From: Shewanella chilikensis
Lineage (GTDB): Bacteria; Pseudomonadota; Gammaproteobacteria; Enterobacterales; Shewanellaceae
Assembly (NCBI RefSeq): GCF_002836945.1
Contig: NZ_NIJM01000007.1
Coordinates: 1-64,000 of the forward strand
Length of the DNA stretch: 64,000 nt
Reading direction: 5' to 3'
Shown here: in pieces, positions 28,093 through 37,277 of the stretch
Layout: each line of letters opens with the position of its first letter
How positions within the stretch are numbered: the first letter of the stretch is position 1
The notes under the pieces: model-generated
What the model was told of the DNA's origin: nothing
The model's input: only the letters and a program-made list of their open reading frames with translations
The model's database searches: none
Position numbers and translations under genes: made by a program

Positions 28093-30270
28093 CTAACCTA
28101 ACGGGGGTGACTCGCTCAGCGCCAATAAGGGCCTGGGCTTGCCTATGGCGTAACCTTGAGCATAATCCACCCCTAGCTCCCGCAGTTTCGCCACTATGGC
28201 CTCGGTTTCCACAAACTCGGCAATAGTTTGAAACGCCATCTGCCTCCCCAACTGGCACATGGCGGCAATAATCGCCTGATCTGCCTTGTCTTCACAGAGA
28301 TTGACCACAAACTGGCCATCAATCTTCACATAATCCACCGCCAACTGTTTCAGGTAAGCAAAAGAGGAAAAACCGGCGCCAAAGTCATCCATAGCCAGCT
28401 TACAACCCAAAGGTTTAAGCAGTTCAATCAACCTGTGGGCCTGCTCGAGCTGGCTGAGTACCGATGTTTCGGTGATTTCGATACACAGCTTATCGACCAA
28501 CTCCGGCTCGGCCAGCAGACGCATCTCAAGCCAGTCCATAAACTCCTCATCCTCAAGCGAGGACGCCGAAAGATTCAGCGACACCAAAGACAGAGATTGC
28601 CACAACTCAAGATGCCGATTGCCCCAAAGCAGCAGATGATCTATCACCCAGCGATCCACTCTGGACGCCAGGTTATAACGCTCGGCCGCCGGCAAAAATA
28701 TTGCCGGTGACAACATCTCTCCCTCCTCCTGATACATACGCAGCAAGATCTCCAGGTGCATACCACTATCTGTGGCTTCCAGCGGGCGGATCTCCTGGAA
28801 GTAAAGCTCAAATTTGTCGTTGGCCAGGGCACCCAGGACATCGACCGAGGCGGTCATTTCGCTGTAGAGCCGCTTGAGGCGGGGATCGCTGCTGTCGTAG
28901 AGTAACCAGCCGTTGCGCCCCTGCTCCTTGGCCAGTCGGCAGGCGGCATCGGCCTGGCCCATGACGGTATAGATGTCCTGCGCCAATGGTTCCAACTGGG
29001 CTATGCCTATGCTGGCCGAGACCCCGTGTTTGCGGTTTTCCCAGTTGAATTCATGATTAAACAGCTGCTGACAGATACGCTCGGCGATATGTTTGGCCGA
29101 CTCTGGGTTACAAAAATGCATCAGGATCCCGAACTCATCGCCGCCGAGTCTGGCCACCACATCCCCCTTGCGCACCAACTGCTTGAGCCGCTGCGCCACC
29201 TGACACAAGAGCCTGTCACCCGCGATATGCCCGCTGACATTGTTGATCACCCGAAACTGATCCAGATCCACAAAGGCAATACACACAGGAGGAGCCTGTT
29301 CCTCGCCGAGCACTTTGGCCAGCAAGGCTTCGAAATGCACCCGATTGGGCAGGCCGGTCAGCGCATCATAATTGGCATGGAATGACAGCTCGCTGGCCAG
29401 CCTGTGACGTTCACTGACATCTTCGGCCATCAACACCAGGGTACGCTTATCAGCCTTGCTACGACTGATACTGAGCTTTTGCCAGGAGAGCTCCTGTCCA
29501 TGCTGAAAACCAACCTCACACCAGGCCTGATTCAATACCCCATCGCGCACCACGGCCAGGGTATCGAGCAAAATGCCCTTGTCATCCTCACGCACCAAGG
29601 TCAGCAGATCCTGGCTATCAGCGGCTACCAGTGTCTGTTTGGCTATCCGGTTCATCATGGTCAGTTGGTTGCTGCTGTCCAACTGACCACAAGCCAGGGG
29701 TAACTGTTGGAACAGCTCCTGATACTTGCACTCACTGGCCAGCAGCGCCAAGGCGATACGGGTCAGTTCCATCGCCGAGCCTATCATGGCGGCCGCATGG
29801 CTAAGCTCATTGACAAAGTCCTCCTGCCAGCGCTTTTCACCACCGCATTGCAAGGCGCCTACGGCGATATGGGTATCCCCCAGATGCAGTGGCGGCAGAA
29901 CCAGCAGGCTACGTACCTGCCACTGGCGTAAGAAACGTTTCTCTTCCTGAGCTTCCTTGGGAAGCTCCTCAATACTGTCCAGGGTCAGGAGTTTGGGATG
30001 GCGTAACAGATTGCGAAAAAAAGGCATGTTCCCTAATCCCCACTCACGGGTGCCTTGCAGAGTATTGAATTGGGGTTTGAGGTAGAGATTACGGGTCTTG
30101 AGCCGCCCTGGCGCCTTTCCGGCCGCCAGCACAAACACCCCGTCACAATCCAGTTGCCGGGTAATGATCTCCAGGGCACGATCAACATTCTGCTCCAGGG
30201 TGATCAACGGAGAATCGCTGAAGACATCCACCAGGGCATGTTGCAATTGATTGGCTAGACTCACGGGCAT
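28093..30270 (-). CDS. GAF-PAS-GGDEF-EAL cyclic-di-GMP signalling protein
   Basis: Domains of the 725-residue protein in order are: GAF-like sensor (about 10-180), a PAS-like segment (about 185-290), GGDEF (about 300-460, intact signature RLGGDEFG) and EAL (about 475-715). In the EAL domain the signature reads MHLEILLRM (EIL for EAL). The downstream metal and catalytic residues look kept: LNLSASSL, EITETS, DDFGAGFSSFAYL and VKIDGQF. It could therefore both make and break c-di-GMP. There is no membrane helix, so the sensor is cytoplasmic. It starts at ATG 30268-30270 and lies upstream of hrpB with a 60-bp gap. Confidence 0.88.
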   Translation of the reverse strand: MPVSLANQLQHALVDVFSDSPLITLEQNVDRALEIITRQLDCDGVFVLAAGKAPGRLKTRNLYLKPQFNTLQGTREWGLGNMPFFRNLLRHPKLLTLDSIEELPKEAQEEKRFLRQWQVRSLLVLPPLHLGDTHIAVGALQCGGEKRWQEDFVNELSHAAAMIGSAMELTRIALALLASECKYQELFQQLPLACGQLDSSNQLTMMNRIAKQTLVAADSQDLLTLVREDDKGILLDTLAVVRDGVLNQAWCEVGFQHGQELSWQKLSISRSKADKRTLVLMAEDVSERHRLASELSFHANYDALTGLPNRVHFEALLAKVLGEEQAPPVCIAFVDLDQFRVINNVSGHIAGDRLLCQVAQRLKQLVRKGDVVARLGGDEFGILMHFCNPESAKHIAERICQQLFNHEFNWENRKHGVSASIGIAQLEPLAQDIYTVMGQADAACRLAKEQGRNGWLLYDSSDPRLKRLYSEMTASVDVLGALANDKFELYFQEIRPLEATDSGMHLEILLRMYQEEGEMLSPAIFLPAAERYNLASRVDRWVIDHLLLWGNRHLELWQSLSLVSLNLSASSLEDEEFMDWLEMRLLAEPELVDKLCIEITETSVLSQLEQAHRLIELLKPLGCKLAMDDFGAGFSSFAYLKQLAVDYVKIDGQFVVNLCEDKADQAIIAAMCQLGRQMAFQTIAEFVETEAIVAKLRELGVDYAQGYAIGKPRPLLALSESPPLG

Positions 30271-30413
30271 AGTGGGGTCATTTCCTTACGACTGTTCCTG
30301 AACTGAAGAATCCATCTGATACCATTATGCTTCCATTTTAACGCAGTGAGTCAACTCTAATGCAAAATGGTATAAGCCACAGTATAGGTCAAGCACCTAA
30401 CCGGAAACGAAAA

Positions 30414-30962
30414 ATGAGCCCAATTACGCCTAAAAGACTATTTCTCGGATTTGCGCCAACCGCGGCAGAAAAAACCAGCCTACTGAAGTTGCAGCAAGCT
30501 TGTGAACAAGCTGATGAGCAGTCAGGCCCCGGTCTAAAAAAAGTGACTGCGGCCAATCTGCATTTAACCCTGGCGTTTCTCGGCCAGGTGACGGCAAAAC
30601 AGCAGAGGGATTTACTCGCCGCCATTCCCGGCTTGCCCCTGAAACACTTTCGGGTGCGGCTCGAGCATCTCTGTTTCTGGCCCGGGCCGAAAATACTCTG
30701 CCTGACCGGCACAGCCGAAGATCCGGTACTGATGGCGCTCGCCAAGGCGGCGCAACAACTGGCGGACGACCTTGGGCTGCATAGCAGCGAATATGATTAT
30801 CGCCCCCACATCACCTTGATGCGAAGGGCCGGCAACCTACCGAAACTCGAACATATTCCAACGCTCGATTTAACGCCAAGCGAGCTGCAACTCTACGAGT
30901 CTTTGAGTACTCCAACCGGCGTCGAGTACCGGATATTGGCCAGCTGGCCTTTAAGCGACTGA
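30414..30962 (+). CDS. thpR: RNA 2',3'-cyclic phosphodiesterase (2'-5' RNA ligase family)
   Basis: The 182-residue protein carries the two HxT motifs of the 2H phosphoesterase superfamily, LHLTLAFLG and PHITLMRR, about 80 residues apart. ThpR opens 2',3'-cyclic phosphate ends of RNA to 2'-phosphomonoesters; its biological RNA is unclear. I chose the internal ATG 30414 (MSPITPKRLFLGF) because family members begin there, with GGAAACG upstream. The stop lies one base from the stop of the convergent GNAT gene. Confidence 0.88.
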   Translation: MSPITPKRLFLGFAPTAAEKTSLLKLQQACEQADEQSGPGLKKVTAANLHLTLAFLGQVTAKQQRDLLAAIPGLPLKHFRVRLEHLCFWPGPKILCLTGTAEDPVLMALAKAAQQLADDLGLHSSEYDYRPHITLMRRAGNLPKLEHIPTLDLTPSELQLYESLSTPTGVEYRILASWPLSD

Positions 30963-30963
30963 A

Positions 30964-31422
30964 TCACTTAAGCGCCTTGTGCATCACCACGCAGTCAAGC
31001 ACTATGCCTCTTGGGGAGTGGTATTGGCTTATCCCCTCACCGCAAAAGCCACTGCTACGATAGAAGTCGGCGGCATTGAGGGTAGACTCCAGCGTCAGCG
31101 CTGTCACGCCTCTTTCACGCGCCAAAGACTCGAGATGAGCGAGTAAGTCGCGCCCGAGCCCTTGCCCCATGACTTGTGGATGCACGAACAGGGCTTCAAT
31201 TCGGTCGTTATCCAGCATGCCGGTCGCCAGTATTTTTCCCTGATGTTCGAGCAGATAAAAGTCTCTCTCCACCATAGTGAGAAAGGCTTGGGGCATCTCA
31301 CCCTGGGTCCAAATTCTGAGCTCTGCCTTTGTGTAAAACCCCTGGCAACCGGCCTGAATCGCCAGATTGCGGATATCCCAGGCAACTTGCGCGTCTTCCT
31401 TTCTCGCCTTGCGTAACTTCAT
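30964..31422 (-). CDS. GNAT-family N-acetyltransferase
   Basis: The 152-residue protein shows the GNAT core: a beta strand LFVHPQVMGQGLGRDLLAHL, whose Q-x-x-G-x-G/A acetyl-CoA loop reads QGLGRD, followed by TLESTLNAADFYRSSGF. Acceptor substrate is unknown. I chose ATG 31420-31422 (MKLRKARKED), preceded by GCAGG; a 14-codon N-terminal extension is open but not needed. It lies 45 bp after the pepB terminator on the same strand, so it probably has its own promoter. Confidence 0.85.
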   Translation of the reverse strand: MKLRKARKEDAQVAWDIRNLAIQAGCQGFYTKAELRIWTQGEMPQAFLTMVERDFYLLEHQGKILATGMLDNDRIEALFVHPQVMGQGLGRDLLAHLESLARERGVTALTLESTLNAADFYRSSGFCGEGISQYHSPRGIVLDCVVMHKALK

Positions 31423-31468
31423 CCTGCACTTCCCTTTGTTGAAAAAATAGCGATACACCTGCATTAAA

Positions 31469-31489
31469 AAGCCGCCCAGTGGGCGGCTT
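31469..31489 (-). terminator. Terminator of pepB
   Basis: Read leftward, AAGCCGCCC and GGGCGGCTT form a 9-bp stem with a 3-nt loop, followed by a run of T. It is 25 bp downstream of the pepB stop. Confidence 0.88.
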
Positions 31490-31514
31490 GGTTAGGACGT
31501 TAATTCCCTAAGGC

Positions 31515-32792
31515 TCAGTCCGCCAACAGTTCGGCTATGGTCAACATACCGTGAGTCGTGGCCCCAGCAGCCCAGAGGGCCGAAGCGTTGTCTTCAAATG
31601 CGGCGGCCAGATCGATATGCAGCCAATCAACCCCTTCATTGACAAAACGCCACAGGAAACCGGCGGCATTGGAAGCGCCACCGGCGCCGCCACCTTTTAC
31701 AGGGCGGCTGTTGGCGGTATCGGCATAAGCTGATGGGCACATCTCTTTATGCCAAGGCTCCAGCGGCAAAGGCCAAACATTTTCAGCCACTAGAGCCGCC
31801 TTTTGCTGCGTCAACGCCAGCAATGGCTGGCTGGGGGAGAAGATGGCGTTGTAGTTGCGGCCAACGGCCATCACAGCGGCGCCGGTCAGGGTGGCGGCAT
31901 CAATAACCCGAGTCGCACCGCTGGCGCAGGCGGCCTGCAGACCATCGGCCAGCACCAAGCGTCCCTCGGCATCGGTATTGACCACTTCAACCGTGGTGCC
32001 ATTCTTGTAAGTCAGAATATCGCCCAGCTTATAGGCACGACCACTTATGAGGTTCTCGGCGCAGCAAAGGTAGAGTTTGACCCGCTTGTCGAGACCATTC
32101 TGAATCGCCAGCCCCAGCGCCGCAGTAACAGTTGCCGCGCCGCCCATATCTGCCTTCATGCCCAGCATGCCTTCGGAAGCCTTGATGCTGTATCCACCTG
32201 AGTCAAAGGTGATCCCCTTACCTACCAGCGCCACAGACACGGGAGCATCTTCCCCCAGAGGGTTGAAGTCCAGTTCCAGCAACGCAGGTGGCCTTTCGCT
32301 GCCGCGGCCAACCGCATGAATGCCTATCCACTGCTCCTGCAGCAAGGCTTCTCCTTCAACTATCCGGTAGCTGACCTTGTCACCACCGAGCTCGGCCAGC
32401 CAATTGGCCGCCTGCTGCGCCAGTTTCAGTGGTGGCAGGTTTTCCGGGGTTTCATTGATAAGGCTGCGGGCAAACGATGCACTGTAAGCCCTGCTGGTCA
32501 GCGCGCCCTTGAGCGCCTCATCACCGGCCCACTGGATCTCATGGCCGCCTTTGGCAGTGACAAAGCCCTGGGCAAAGGCCCACTGACTGTTGAGGTCCCA
32601 ACCCTCTCCCGCCAAAGACACCTGATTGATCCCCTGGTTACGCAGCTTGCGGGCGGCCATCTGAATTTGTCGCAGGACATCGTTTCCCTGCAGGTGGATC
32701 TGAGCCTGCTCAGCATTGTAGGTTACATCGGCCTTGCCCCAATGGGCCGCTGGGGCCTCATGGGTCAGCACTATCTTCATGGATTGACTCAT
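31515..32792 (-). CDS. pepB: Aminopeptidase B (M17 leucyl aminopeptidase family)
   Basis: PepB is a cytoplasmic dizinc/manganese aminopeptidase that removes N-terminal residues from peptides. The M17 signature NTDAEGRLVLADGL is present. Further metal ligands lie in LVGKGITFDSGGYSIK and MKADMGGAA. With the start at ATG 32790-32792 (MSQSMKIVL), preceded by GAAGGAA, the protein has 425 residues, nearly the same as E. coli PepB. In E. coli pepB sits by the isc/suf-type region; here it stands alone next to a GNAT gene. Confidence 0.93.
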   Translation of the reverse strand: MSQSMKIVLTHEAPAAHWGKADVTYNAEQAQIHLQGNDVLRQIQMAARKLRNQGINQVSLAGEGWDLNSQWAFAQGFVTAKGGHEIQWAGDEALKGALTSRAYSASFARSLINETPENLPPLKLAQQAANWLAELGGDKVSYRIVEGEALLQEQWIGIHAVGRGSERPPALLELDFNPLGEDAPVSVALVGKGITFDSGGYSIKASEGMLGMKADMGGAATVTAALGLAIQNGLDKRVKLYLCCAENLISGRAYKLGDILTYKNGTTVEVVNTDAEGRLVLADGLQAACASGATRVIDAATLTGAAVMAVGRNYNAIFSPSQPLLALTQQKAALVAENVWPLPLEPWHKEMCPSAYADTANSRPVKGGGAGGASNAAGFLWRFVNEGVDWLHIDLAAAFEDNASALWAAGATTHGMLTIAELLAD

Positions 32793-32956
32793 TTCGATTC
32801 CTTCTTCTTTTATATGTAGTGAACGCAAGGCGTCACAATTGCGTCCAGTGTACTGCATTCCTGCCCGGCACTTGAAGCCCCGCGCCGAGTGAGAATTGTT
32901 GCCAACTGTAAAGCCTGCTAGGCTTGGGAGTTTTCAATCACTTCAGGGAGATGGGG

Positions 32957-33661
32957 ATGGAGTTTATCCCGCCACTGCAATCCGGCATTTTGATCCAAAG
33001 GTATAAACGCTTTCTGGCCGATGTCAGGCTGGATGATGGCACCGAAATTACCCTGCACTGCCCCAATACGGGTTCGATGAAGAACTGCCAGTTCCCCGGC
33101 GAGCGGGTTTGGTTCTCCTTTTCTGACAATCCCAAGCGTAAATACGCCCACACCTGGGAGCTGATGCAAACCCCTGACGGCGACCTGATTGGAATCAATA
33201 CAGGCCGGGCCAATGCCCTGGTAGAGGAAGGGATCCAAACGGGTGTCATCAAGGAACTACAGGGATACAAGGGCCTCAAACGGGAAGTGAAATACGGTGA
33301 TGAAAACAGCCGTATCGATATCTTTCTCAGCGAAGGGGCTGAGGCTGATTGCTATATCGAAGTGAAGAACACCACTCTTTTGGAAGAGGGACACGGTTAC
33401 TTCCCCGATGCCGTCACCAGCCGAGGGCAAAAACACTTACGGGAACTGATGTCCGTGGTCAAAAGTGGCCAACGTGGGGTATTGGTGTTTTTAGTGCAAC
33501 ATACCGGCATAAAAACCGTATCAGCAGCCCGCCATATAGATTCAAAATATGCTGAATTATTGAACGAAGCCATAGATACCGGGGTAGAAGTGCTGGCCTA
33601 TGCCACAAGCCTTGCCCCAGAAGGCTTCAGGGTGGAATCCAGGCTCGAATTTATCCGCTGA
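32957..33661 (+). CDS. sfsA: Sugar fermentation stimulation protein homologue
   Basis: The 234-residue protein starts at ATG 32957 ([19 protein letters not shown]), exactly as E. coli SfsA of the same length. AGGGAG is upstream, and an earlier ATG is ignored. Conserved segments include [25 protein letters not shown] and [16 protein letters not shown]. The family has a nuclease-like fold with DNA binding reported, but its molecular job is unsettled. It is followed by dksA, as in many gammaproteobacteria. Confidence 0.95.
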   Translation: MEFIPPLQSGILIQRYKRFLADVRLDDGTEITLHCPNTGSMKNCQFPGERVWFSFSDNPKRKYAHTWELMQTPDGDLIGINTGRANALVEEGIQTGVIKELQGYKGLKREVKYGDENSRIDIFLSEGAEADCYIEVKNTTLLEEGHGYFPDAVTSRGQKHLRELMSVVKSGQRGVLVFLVQHTGIKTVSAARHIDSKYAELLNEAIDTGVEVLAYATSLAPEGFRVESRLEFIR

Positions 33662-33686
33662 ACCAGCTGTAAAAAGTGATAAAAAG

Positions 33687-33715
33687 TTGATTTAATCGGG
33701 TTTAGCAGACATATT
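33687..33715 (+). promoter_or_regulatory. Candidate sigma-70 promoter of dksA
   Basis: TTGATT (33687-33692) and CATATT (33710-33715) are separated by 17 bp, in the 168-bp gap before dksA. The match is moderate. Confidence 0.35.
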
Positions 33716-33829
33716 CAAATAATTAGCAATAAGTAAATCGAAATATTTGCCTAGGTAGAGAGATTCTGATATAGATAGCGGCCGTTCATAAGAACGCCCT
33801 ACGACGCAAATGGAAACAGGAGATGCGTT

Positions 33830-34273
33830 ATGCCTGAAGGCACTAAAAAACTTGGTGTACTCGCTATCGCTGGTGTAGACCCTTACCAGGAAAAACCCGG
33901 TGAGGAGTACATGAACTCGGAACAACTGAGTCACTTCAAAACCATTCTTGAAGCATGGAGGAATCAGTTGCGTCAAGAGGTGGATCGCACTCTCACCCAT
34001 ATGCAGGATGAAGCTGCAAACTTCCCGGATCCGGTTGACCGTGCCGCCCAGGAAGAAGAGTTCAGCCTCGAACTGCGCGCCCGCGACCGCGAACGTAAGC
34101 TGATCAAGAAGATCGAAAAGACACTGCAGAAAATTGAAGAAGATGACTTCGGTTTCTGCGAATCCTGCGGCGTCGAAATCGGCATCCGTCGTCTGGAAGC
34201 CAGACCGACAGCCGATCTGTGTATCGACTGCAAAACGCTGGCAGAGATCAAAGAAAAACAGATGGCAGGTTAA
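33830..34273 (+). CDS. dksA: RNA polymerase-binding transcription factor DksA
   Basis: DksA inserts its coiled coil into the secondary channel of RNA polymerase and works with ppGpp in the stringent response. The 147 residues include the coiled-coil tip motif [14 protein letters not shown] with both tip aspartates, and a C-terminal four-cysteine zinc finger (CESCGVEIG ... CIDCK). An N-terminal segment [19 protein letters not shown] is standard. A strong terminator after the gene overlaps the leader of gluQRS. Confidence 0.97.
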   Translation: MPEGTKKLGVLAIAGVDPYQEKPGEEYMNSEQLSHFKTILEAWRNQLRQEVDRTLTHMQDEAANFPDPVDRAAQEEEFSLELRARDRERKLIKKIEKTLQKIEEDDFGFCESCGVEIGIRRLEARPTADLCIDCKTLAEIKEKQMAG

Positions 34274-34288
34274 TCTCATCTGCCACAG

Positions 34289-34327
34289 CGCGGGGCCAAG
34301 TGTTACACTGGCCCCGCGATTTTTTTG
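34289..34327 (+). terminator. Terminator of dksA
   Basis: CGCGGGGCCA (34289-34298) pairs with TGGCCCCGCG (34309-34318) and is followed by seven T. It ends only 15 bp before the gluQRS ATG, so read-through would be needed for joint expression. Confidence 0.9.
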
Positions 34328-34341
34328 TCACTCAGCCCTTG

Positions 34342-35211
34342 ATGAACAACACTTCCTACATAGGCCGTTTCGCCCCCTCGCCTTCAGGCTCTTTGCATTT
34401 TGGCTCTCTTGTTGCCGCCCTCGGCAGTTATCTGCGCGCCCGCTCAAAGCAAGGGCAGTGGTTGCTGCGAATAGAAGATATCGACCCCCCGAGAGAAGTC
34501 AGCGGCGCCGCCGATGACATAATGTATACTCTGGAAGCCTTCGGCTTGCACTGGGATGGCAAAGTGCTGTACCAGAGCCAGCGTTTGCAAGACTATCAAC
34601 AACATATAGATGCCTTGCTGAAATCCAATCAAGCCTACTATTGTCAGTGCACCCGCAAACAGATCCAGCAAAGAGGCGGCATTTATGATGGCCGCTGCCG
34701 GGAATTGCAACTCAAACAAGGCGCCATTCGCATTCACAACCAAATGGCGGTTGCCCGGTTTATCGATGACCATCTGGGTGAAGTTTGTGTCGACCCGGCC
34801 TTCGCCGCAGAAGACTTTATTATCAAGCGCAGCGATGGCCTGTACGCCTATCAACTGGCAGTGGTACTGGACGACGCCTTTCAGGGCATCACAGAAATCG
34901 TCCGCGGCGCCGATCTCTTGGAGGCCAGTTGCCGACAGATAAGCCTGTATCGACAATTCGGGTTTCAGGAACCGAGCTTTTTTCATCTGCCACTGGCCAG
35001 CACCCAGGCAGGACTCAAGCTCTCCAAGCAAAACCATGCCACGCCGGTGGATAAACGCCATCCACAGCCGGCGCTGCTGGCGGCACTCGAGTTTCTCGGC
35101 CAGGCGGCTGTCACGCCCCAAGCCGATGTGACTCAGATGTTGGCCCAGGCGGTGGCTCAGTTTGATCCAGACTGCATTCCCAAACAGACAGAGATCCTCA
35201 TCGGCCGCTGA
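34342..35211 (+). CDS. gluQ: Glutamyl-Q tRNA(Asp) synthetase
   Basis: The enzyme attaches glutamate to the queuosine base at the wobble position of tRNA-Asp. It is a truncated GluRS-like protein of 289 residues without an anticodon-binding domain. It has the HIGH-like RFAPSPSGSLHFGSL, a zinc site (CQC and, after YDG, RC) and a KLSKQN motif matching KMSKS. ATG 34342 (MNNTSYIGRF) is chosen from this N-terminal match. The gene lies between dksA and pcnB, the conserved order. Confidence 0.93.
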   Translation: MNNTSYIGRFAPSPSGSLHFGSLVAALGSYLRARSKQGQWLLRIEDIDPPREVSGAADDIMYTLEAFGLHWDGKVLYQSQRLQDYQQHIDALLKSNQAYYCQCTRKQIQQRGGIYDGRCRELQLKQGAIRIHNQMAVARFIDDHLGEVCVDPAFAAEDFIIKRSDGLYAYQLAVVLDDAFQGITEIVRGADLLEASCRQISLYRQFGFQEPSFFHLPLASTQAGLKLSKQNHATPVDKRHPQPALLAALEFLGQAAVTPQADVTQMLAQAVAQFDPDCIPKQTEILIGR

Positions 35212-35291
35212 TATACTCATCGCCTGCTATTTGGTATATCATAGCCGCCAGTTTTTAACCCTTATTTTGCGTTAACGTTCCGAGGTGTCCC

Positions 35292-36710
35292 ATTTTTCGC
35301 CGTATCAGTCAGTTTTGTAAGCAGTTGTTTGACGATGGTCAGACAGCCAAGGCTCAACAAGAAGACAACACAGACACAGGTTTAAGCCTGGAGATTATTC
35401 CGCGCGATGGCCACAGCATTTCCCGCAGACAGATTAGCGAGAATGCGCTCAAGGTTTTGTACCGCCTGCATAAGTCTGGCTTTAACGCCTATCTGGTTGG
35501 TGGCGGCGTACGCGATCTGCTGCTGGGACTGGAGCCGAAAGACTTTGACGTGGTCACCAATGCCACTCCGGAAGAGATCAAGAAGCTGTTTCGCAACTGC
35601 CGCCTGGTTGGCCGTCGTTTCCGCCTGGCCCATATCGTCTTTGGTCGGGATGTTATTGAAGTGGCTACCTTCCGCGGCCACCACGGCAACAGCGAAGAGA
35701 AGATTTCCAAGGTCAATTCGGCCGGACGACTGCTGCGCGACAATGTTTATGGCGACATAGATGAGGACGCCGAGCGCCGGGACTTTACCGTCAACGCCCT
35801 CTATTACAATATTGCCGACTACTCCATTCGCAGCTATGGCGGCGGTATTCATGATCTTAAGGCCAGAAGCCTGCGACTGATTGGCGATCCCGAAACCCGT
35901 TACCGAGAAGACCCGGTACGTATGCTGCGGGCCGTGCGCTTTGCCACCAAGCTTGGGATGTCCATCGACAAGCGCACCGCGGCCCCCATCAAGAGCCTGG
36001 CTCCGCTGCTGAAAGATATTCCGGCGGCGCGTATGTATGAAGAAGTGCTCAAGCTGTTCTTCGCCGGTAAGGCGCTGAACAACTATCAGATGATGCGCGA
36101 ATACCAACTGTTTGCGCCAATATTCCCTCTGGTGGAAAGCCTGCTGCGGGACGATCCCAAGGGCCCGGCCGCCAGACTGTTGAGCGAAATGATGCACAAC
36201 ACAGATGTGCGCGTCGGTGAAGACAAGCCTGTGACTCCTGCCTTCTTCTATGCCGCGCTTCTTTGGTATCCGCTGCAAAACCGCGCCCAGGATATCGCTC
36301 TGGAAAGCGGTCTCAGCCCCTATGATGCCTTCTTTGCTGCCATGGGCGATGTGCTTGAGCAGCAGTGTCGCTCGGTAAGTATCCCCCGCCGCTTCAGCAC
36401 TCCGGCGCGGGATATTTGGCAGTTACAGATGCGCTTTGAACGCTCTCAAGGGGGCCGCGCCTTTAAACTGATGGAGCATCCCAAGTTCCGCGCCGCCTAT
36501 GACCTCTTGCTGCTCAGAGCCAATGCCGAAGGCGGCAATCTGGCCAAGCAAGCCAGTTGGTGGCAACAGTTTGTCGAGTCTGATGATGATAAAAGGCAAC
36601 AGTTGATACGTAGCGGCAACAAAACCGGCGGCAGCCGCAACCGTAACGCCAATCAACGCCGGCGCCGTAAGCCTCGTCGCCCAAGCGAAAAACCACAGGC
36701 GGCCGAGTAA
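35292..36710 (+). CDS. pcnB: Poly(A) polymerase I, apparent AUU start
   Basis: PcnB adds 3' poly(A) tails that mark RNA for decay. The nucleotidyltransferase core shows LVGGGVRDLLLG and KDFDVVT. The C-terminal tail is basic (NANQRRRRKPRRPSEK), as in E. coli. No ATG is available at the N-terminus. The frame from ATT 35292 reads IFRRISQFCKQLF, which aligns with MFTRVANFCRKVL of E. coli, whose pcnB is known to start at AUU. GAGGTG lies five bases upstream of this ATT. A TTG at 35325 is the alternative start but would drop the conserved N-terminus. Length from ATT is 472 residues. Confidence 0.93.
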   Translation: MFRRISQFCKQLFDDGQTAKAQQEDNTDTGLSLEIIPRDGHSISRRQISENALKVLYRLHKSGFNAYLVGGGVRDLLLGLEPKDFDVVTNATPEEIKKLFRNCRLVGRRFRLAHIVFGRDVIEVATFRGHHGNSEEKISKVNSAGRLLRDNVYGDIDEDAERRDFTVNALYYNIADYSIRSYGGGIHDLKARSLRLIGDPETRYREDPVRMLRAVRFATKLGMSIDKRTAAPIKSLAPLLKDIPAARMYEEVLKLFFAGKALNNYQMMREYQLFAPIFPLVESLLRDDPKGPAARLLSEMMHNTDVRVGEDKPVTPAFFYAALLWYPLQNRAQDIALESGLSPYDAFFAAMGDVLEQQCRSVSIPRRFSTPARDIWQLQMRFERSQGGRAFKLMEHPKFRAAYDLLLLRANAEGGNLAKQASWWQQFVESDDDKRQQLIRSGNKTGGSRNRNANQRRRRKPRRPSEKPQAAE

Positions 36711-36711
36711 G

Positions 36712-37200
36712 ATGACCGGAGTCTATGTGGCGCTGGGCGCCAACCTGGACTCTCCCGAGCGCCAGCTTGATAGTGCTTGCATGGCGCTGCAACAACTGCC
36801 GCGGCAAAACAGCTTTCGCGTTTCATCCTACTATCGTTCGGTTCCCATGGGCGATGTTCCCCAGCCTGACTATGTCAATGCGGTGGCCTATTTCGAAACC
36901 GAACTGGCGCCGCTGGAACTCCTTGACGCCTTGCAGGCAATCGAACTGCAACAGGGGCGACAACGCCTGGTGCGCTGGGGCCCCAGAACCCTGGATCTGG
37001 ACTTGCTGCTCTACGGCGATGAGCAGATACAGACCCCAAGGCTCACAGTGCCCCACTACGGCATCAAGAGCCGCGAGTTTGTCCTCATTCCACTGGAAGA
37101 GCTCAATCCTTCACTGGTGCTGCCTTGCGGCACCGGCATAGCCACACTGATCACCGATGCCATGCGCCAATCGCTGCAACTGATCCATCCCTCAGGCTAA
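36712..37200 (+). CDS. folK: 2-amino-4-hydroxy-6-hydroxymethyldihydropteridine pyrophosphokinase
   Basis: HPPK transfers pyrophosphate from ATP to the pterin in folate synthesis. The 162 residues include VYVALGANLDSPERQL, the YRSVPMGDVPQPDYVNAV segment and the catalytic region GPRTLDLDLLLYGD with its two metal-binding aspartates. It begins one base after the pcnB stop, so translation is coupled. panB and panC follow. Confidence 0.96.
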   Translation: MTGVYVALGANLDSPERQLDSACMALQQLPRQNSFRVSSYYRSVPMGDVPQPDYVNAVAYFETELAPLELLDALQAIELQQGRQRLVRWGPRTLDLDLLLYGDEQIQTPRLTVPHYGIKSREFVLIPLEELNPSLVLPCGTGIATLITDAMRQSLQLIHPSG

Positions 37201-37277
37201 GAACCTGAGCCGGATCGTTGCAGTTCAAAGCCTCATGGCATATAACACCACTTCACTCGGTTAATAAGAAGAGCATT

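Noticed and set aside
35325-35327. TTG as the pcnB start
   Set aside because: It would remove the N-terminus conserved with E. coli, while ATT 35292 has both a ribosome site and the conserved peptide.
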